A DNA stretch of 64,000 nucleotides, taken from JAHQVI01 sp963727575 (lineage in GTDB: Bacteria > Pseudomonadota > Alphaproteobacteria > Rhizobiales > Rhodomicrobiaceae). The translations under genes and the position numbers were made by a program. The notes beneath the pieces were generated by a model. That model had not been told where the DNA came from and searched no databases. It saw nothing but the letters and a program-made list of their open reading frames with translations. The stretch spans positions 62,001 through 126,000 of the forward strand of contig CAVSIA010000027.1 of assembly GCA_963727575.1 (NCBI GenBank). Reading direction: 5' to 3'. Positions 63,690-64,000 of this stretch are shown here, piece after piece. Within the stretch, counting starts at the first letter, position 1. The number at the start of each line of letters is the position of its first letter.

Positions 63690-64000
63690 TTACATCGAGT
63701 CGCCGCCGCGCGTGATCGCCGCCACGCCCGTCCGCGACACCTCGATGAGCCCGAGCGGCTGCATCAGCGAAATGAACTGATCGATCTTCGACACCCGGCC
63801 GGTGATCTCGAAGACGAAATGCTCGATCGAGGCATCGACCACTTGCGCCCGGAAGGCTTCGGCAAGCCGGAGCGACTCGACGCGCTTTTCGCCGCGCCCG
63901 GCGACCTTCACCAGCGCCAGTTCGCGTGCGATCGGGTTGCCCTGGACGGTCAGGTCCGTAACCCGGTGGACGGGCACCAGCCTCTCGAGCTGGTTGCGGA
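63690..64000 (-). CDS. ilvN: Acetolactate synthase small subunit (C-terminal part)
   Basis: The frame is open to the window end (about 103 residues visible). QLERLVPVHRVTDLTV followed by RELALVKVAGRGEKR, EAFRAQVVDASIEHFVFEIT and LMQPLGLIEVSRTGVAAITR match the second ACT-like domain of IlvN/IlvH, which gives valine sensitivity to acetolactate synthase. Confidence 0.93.
   Translation of the reverse strand, partial: RNQLERLVPVHRVTDLTVQGNPIARELALVKVAGRGEKRVESLRLAEAFRAQVVDASIEHFVFEITGRVSKIDQFISLMQPLGLIEVSRTGVAAITRGGDSM

Overview
This window is a GC-rich chromosome segment from an alphaproteobacterium, most likely order Hyphomicrobiales (Rhizobiales), in the Bradyrhizobiaceae/Xanthobacteraceae neighbourhood. 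The inference rests on the block tlpA-argH-lptM-lysA-TIGR02302, the ccmA/acnA and fabI/pdxH neighbourhoods, a B12-dependent nrdJ next to cobalamin genes, a split CcmABCDG system, and intergenic palindromes of the rhizobial AGAGCGGGATG type. No rRNA, CRISPR array or intact insertion sequence was seen.

Layout. 1-1783: cobT-cobS-cobU (lower-ligand and nucleotide-loop steps of B12 synthesis). 1985-8064: accessory region between cobU and tlpA. It opens with the 5' half of a tRNA-Lys gene, then a compact leftward operon (DUF4326-like, ASCH, HTH/excisionase, tyrosine integrase), a second rightward tyrosine integrase, and an intact tRNA-Lys(CTT) on the minus strand. To its right lie an XRE regulator with two matching palindromic operators, a candidate structured RNA ending in an intrinsic terminator, a DUF2958 bicistron flanked by a 24-bp inverted repeat, and two unknown proteins separated by strong hairpins. 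8081-20204: tlpA, argH, lptM, lysA, a TIGR02302 membrane protein, a zinc-ribbon/DUF3426-like protein, ftsEX, a YdcF protein and plsC. 20271-25530: nrdJ with a leader terminator, and acs. 25985-33404: alpha-2-macroglobulin plus pbpC. 34047-43923: nadA with twin operators, a MarR regulator, two ispZ paralogues, ftsY, mtaB, dapF, ccmG-D-C-B-A. 44038-49844: acnA, DUF1223, an EVE-domain protein with a histone-H1-like tail, and a CpaC-N-type pilus protein. 49851-64000: cobB sirtuin, methyltransferase, DMT transporter, aroC, cell-envelope proteins, fabI, pdxH, xthA, an Fe-S scaffold-like protein, folE, hisI, a GFA-family protein, an alpha/beta hydrolase and partial ilvN.

Functional links. The cob genes make the cofactor that NrdJ needs. 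A2M and PbpC form the known periplasmic defence/repair pair. CcmABCDG with TlpA-type thioredoxins serve cytochrome c maturation. Acs and the sirtuin CobB are a known acylation-control pair.

Caution. About seventeen otherwise conserved genes, including essential ones (dapF, aroC, fabI, plsC, ccmA), carry one or more single-base frameshifts, mostly extra bases. This looks like uncorrected sequencing indels rather than gene decay, so frameshifted genes are annotated as one CDS with the break stated. The most original material is in 5.5-7.1 kb.
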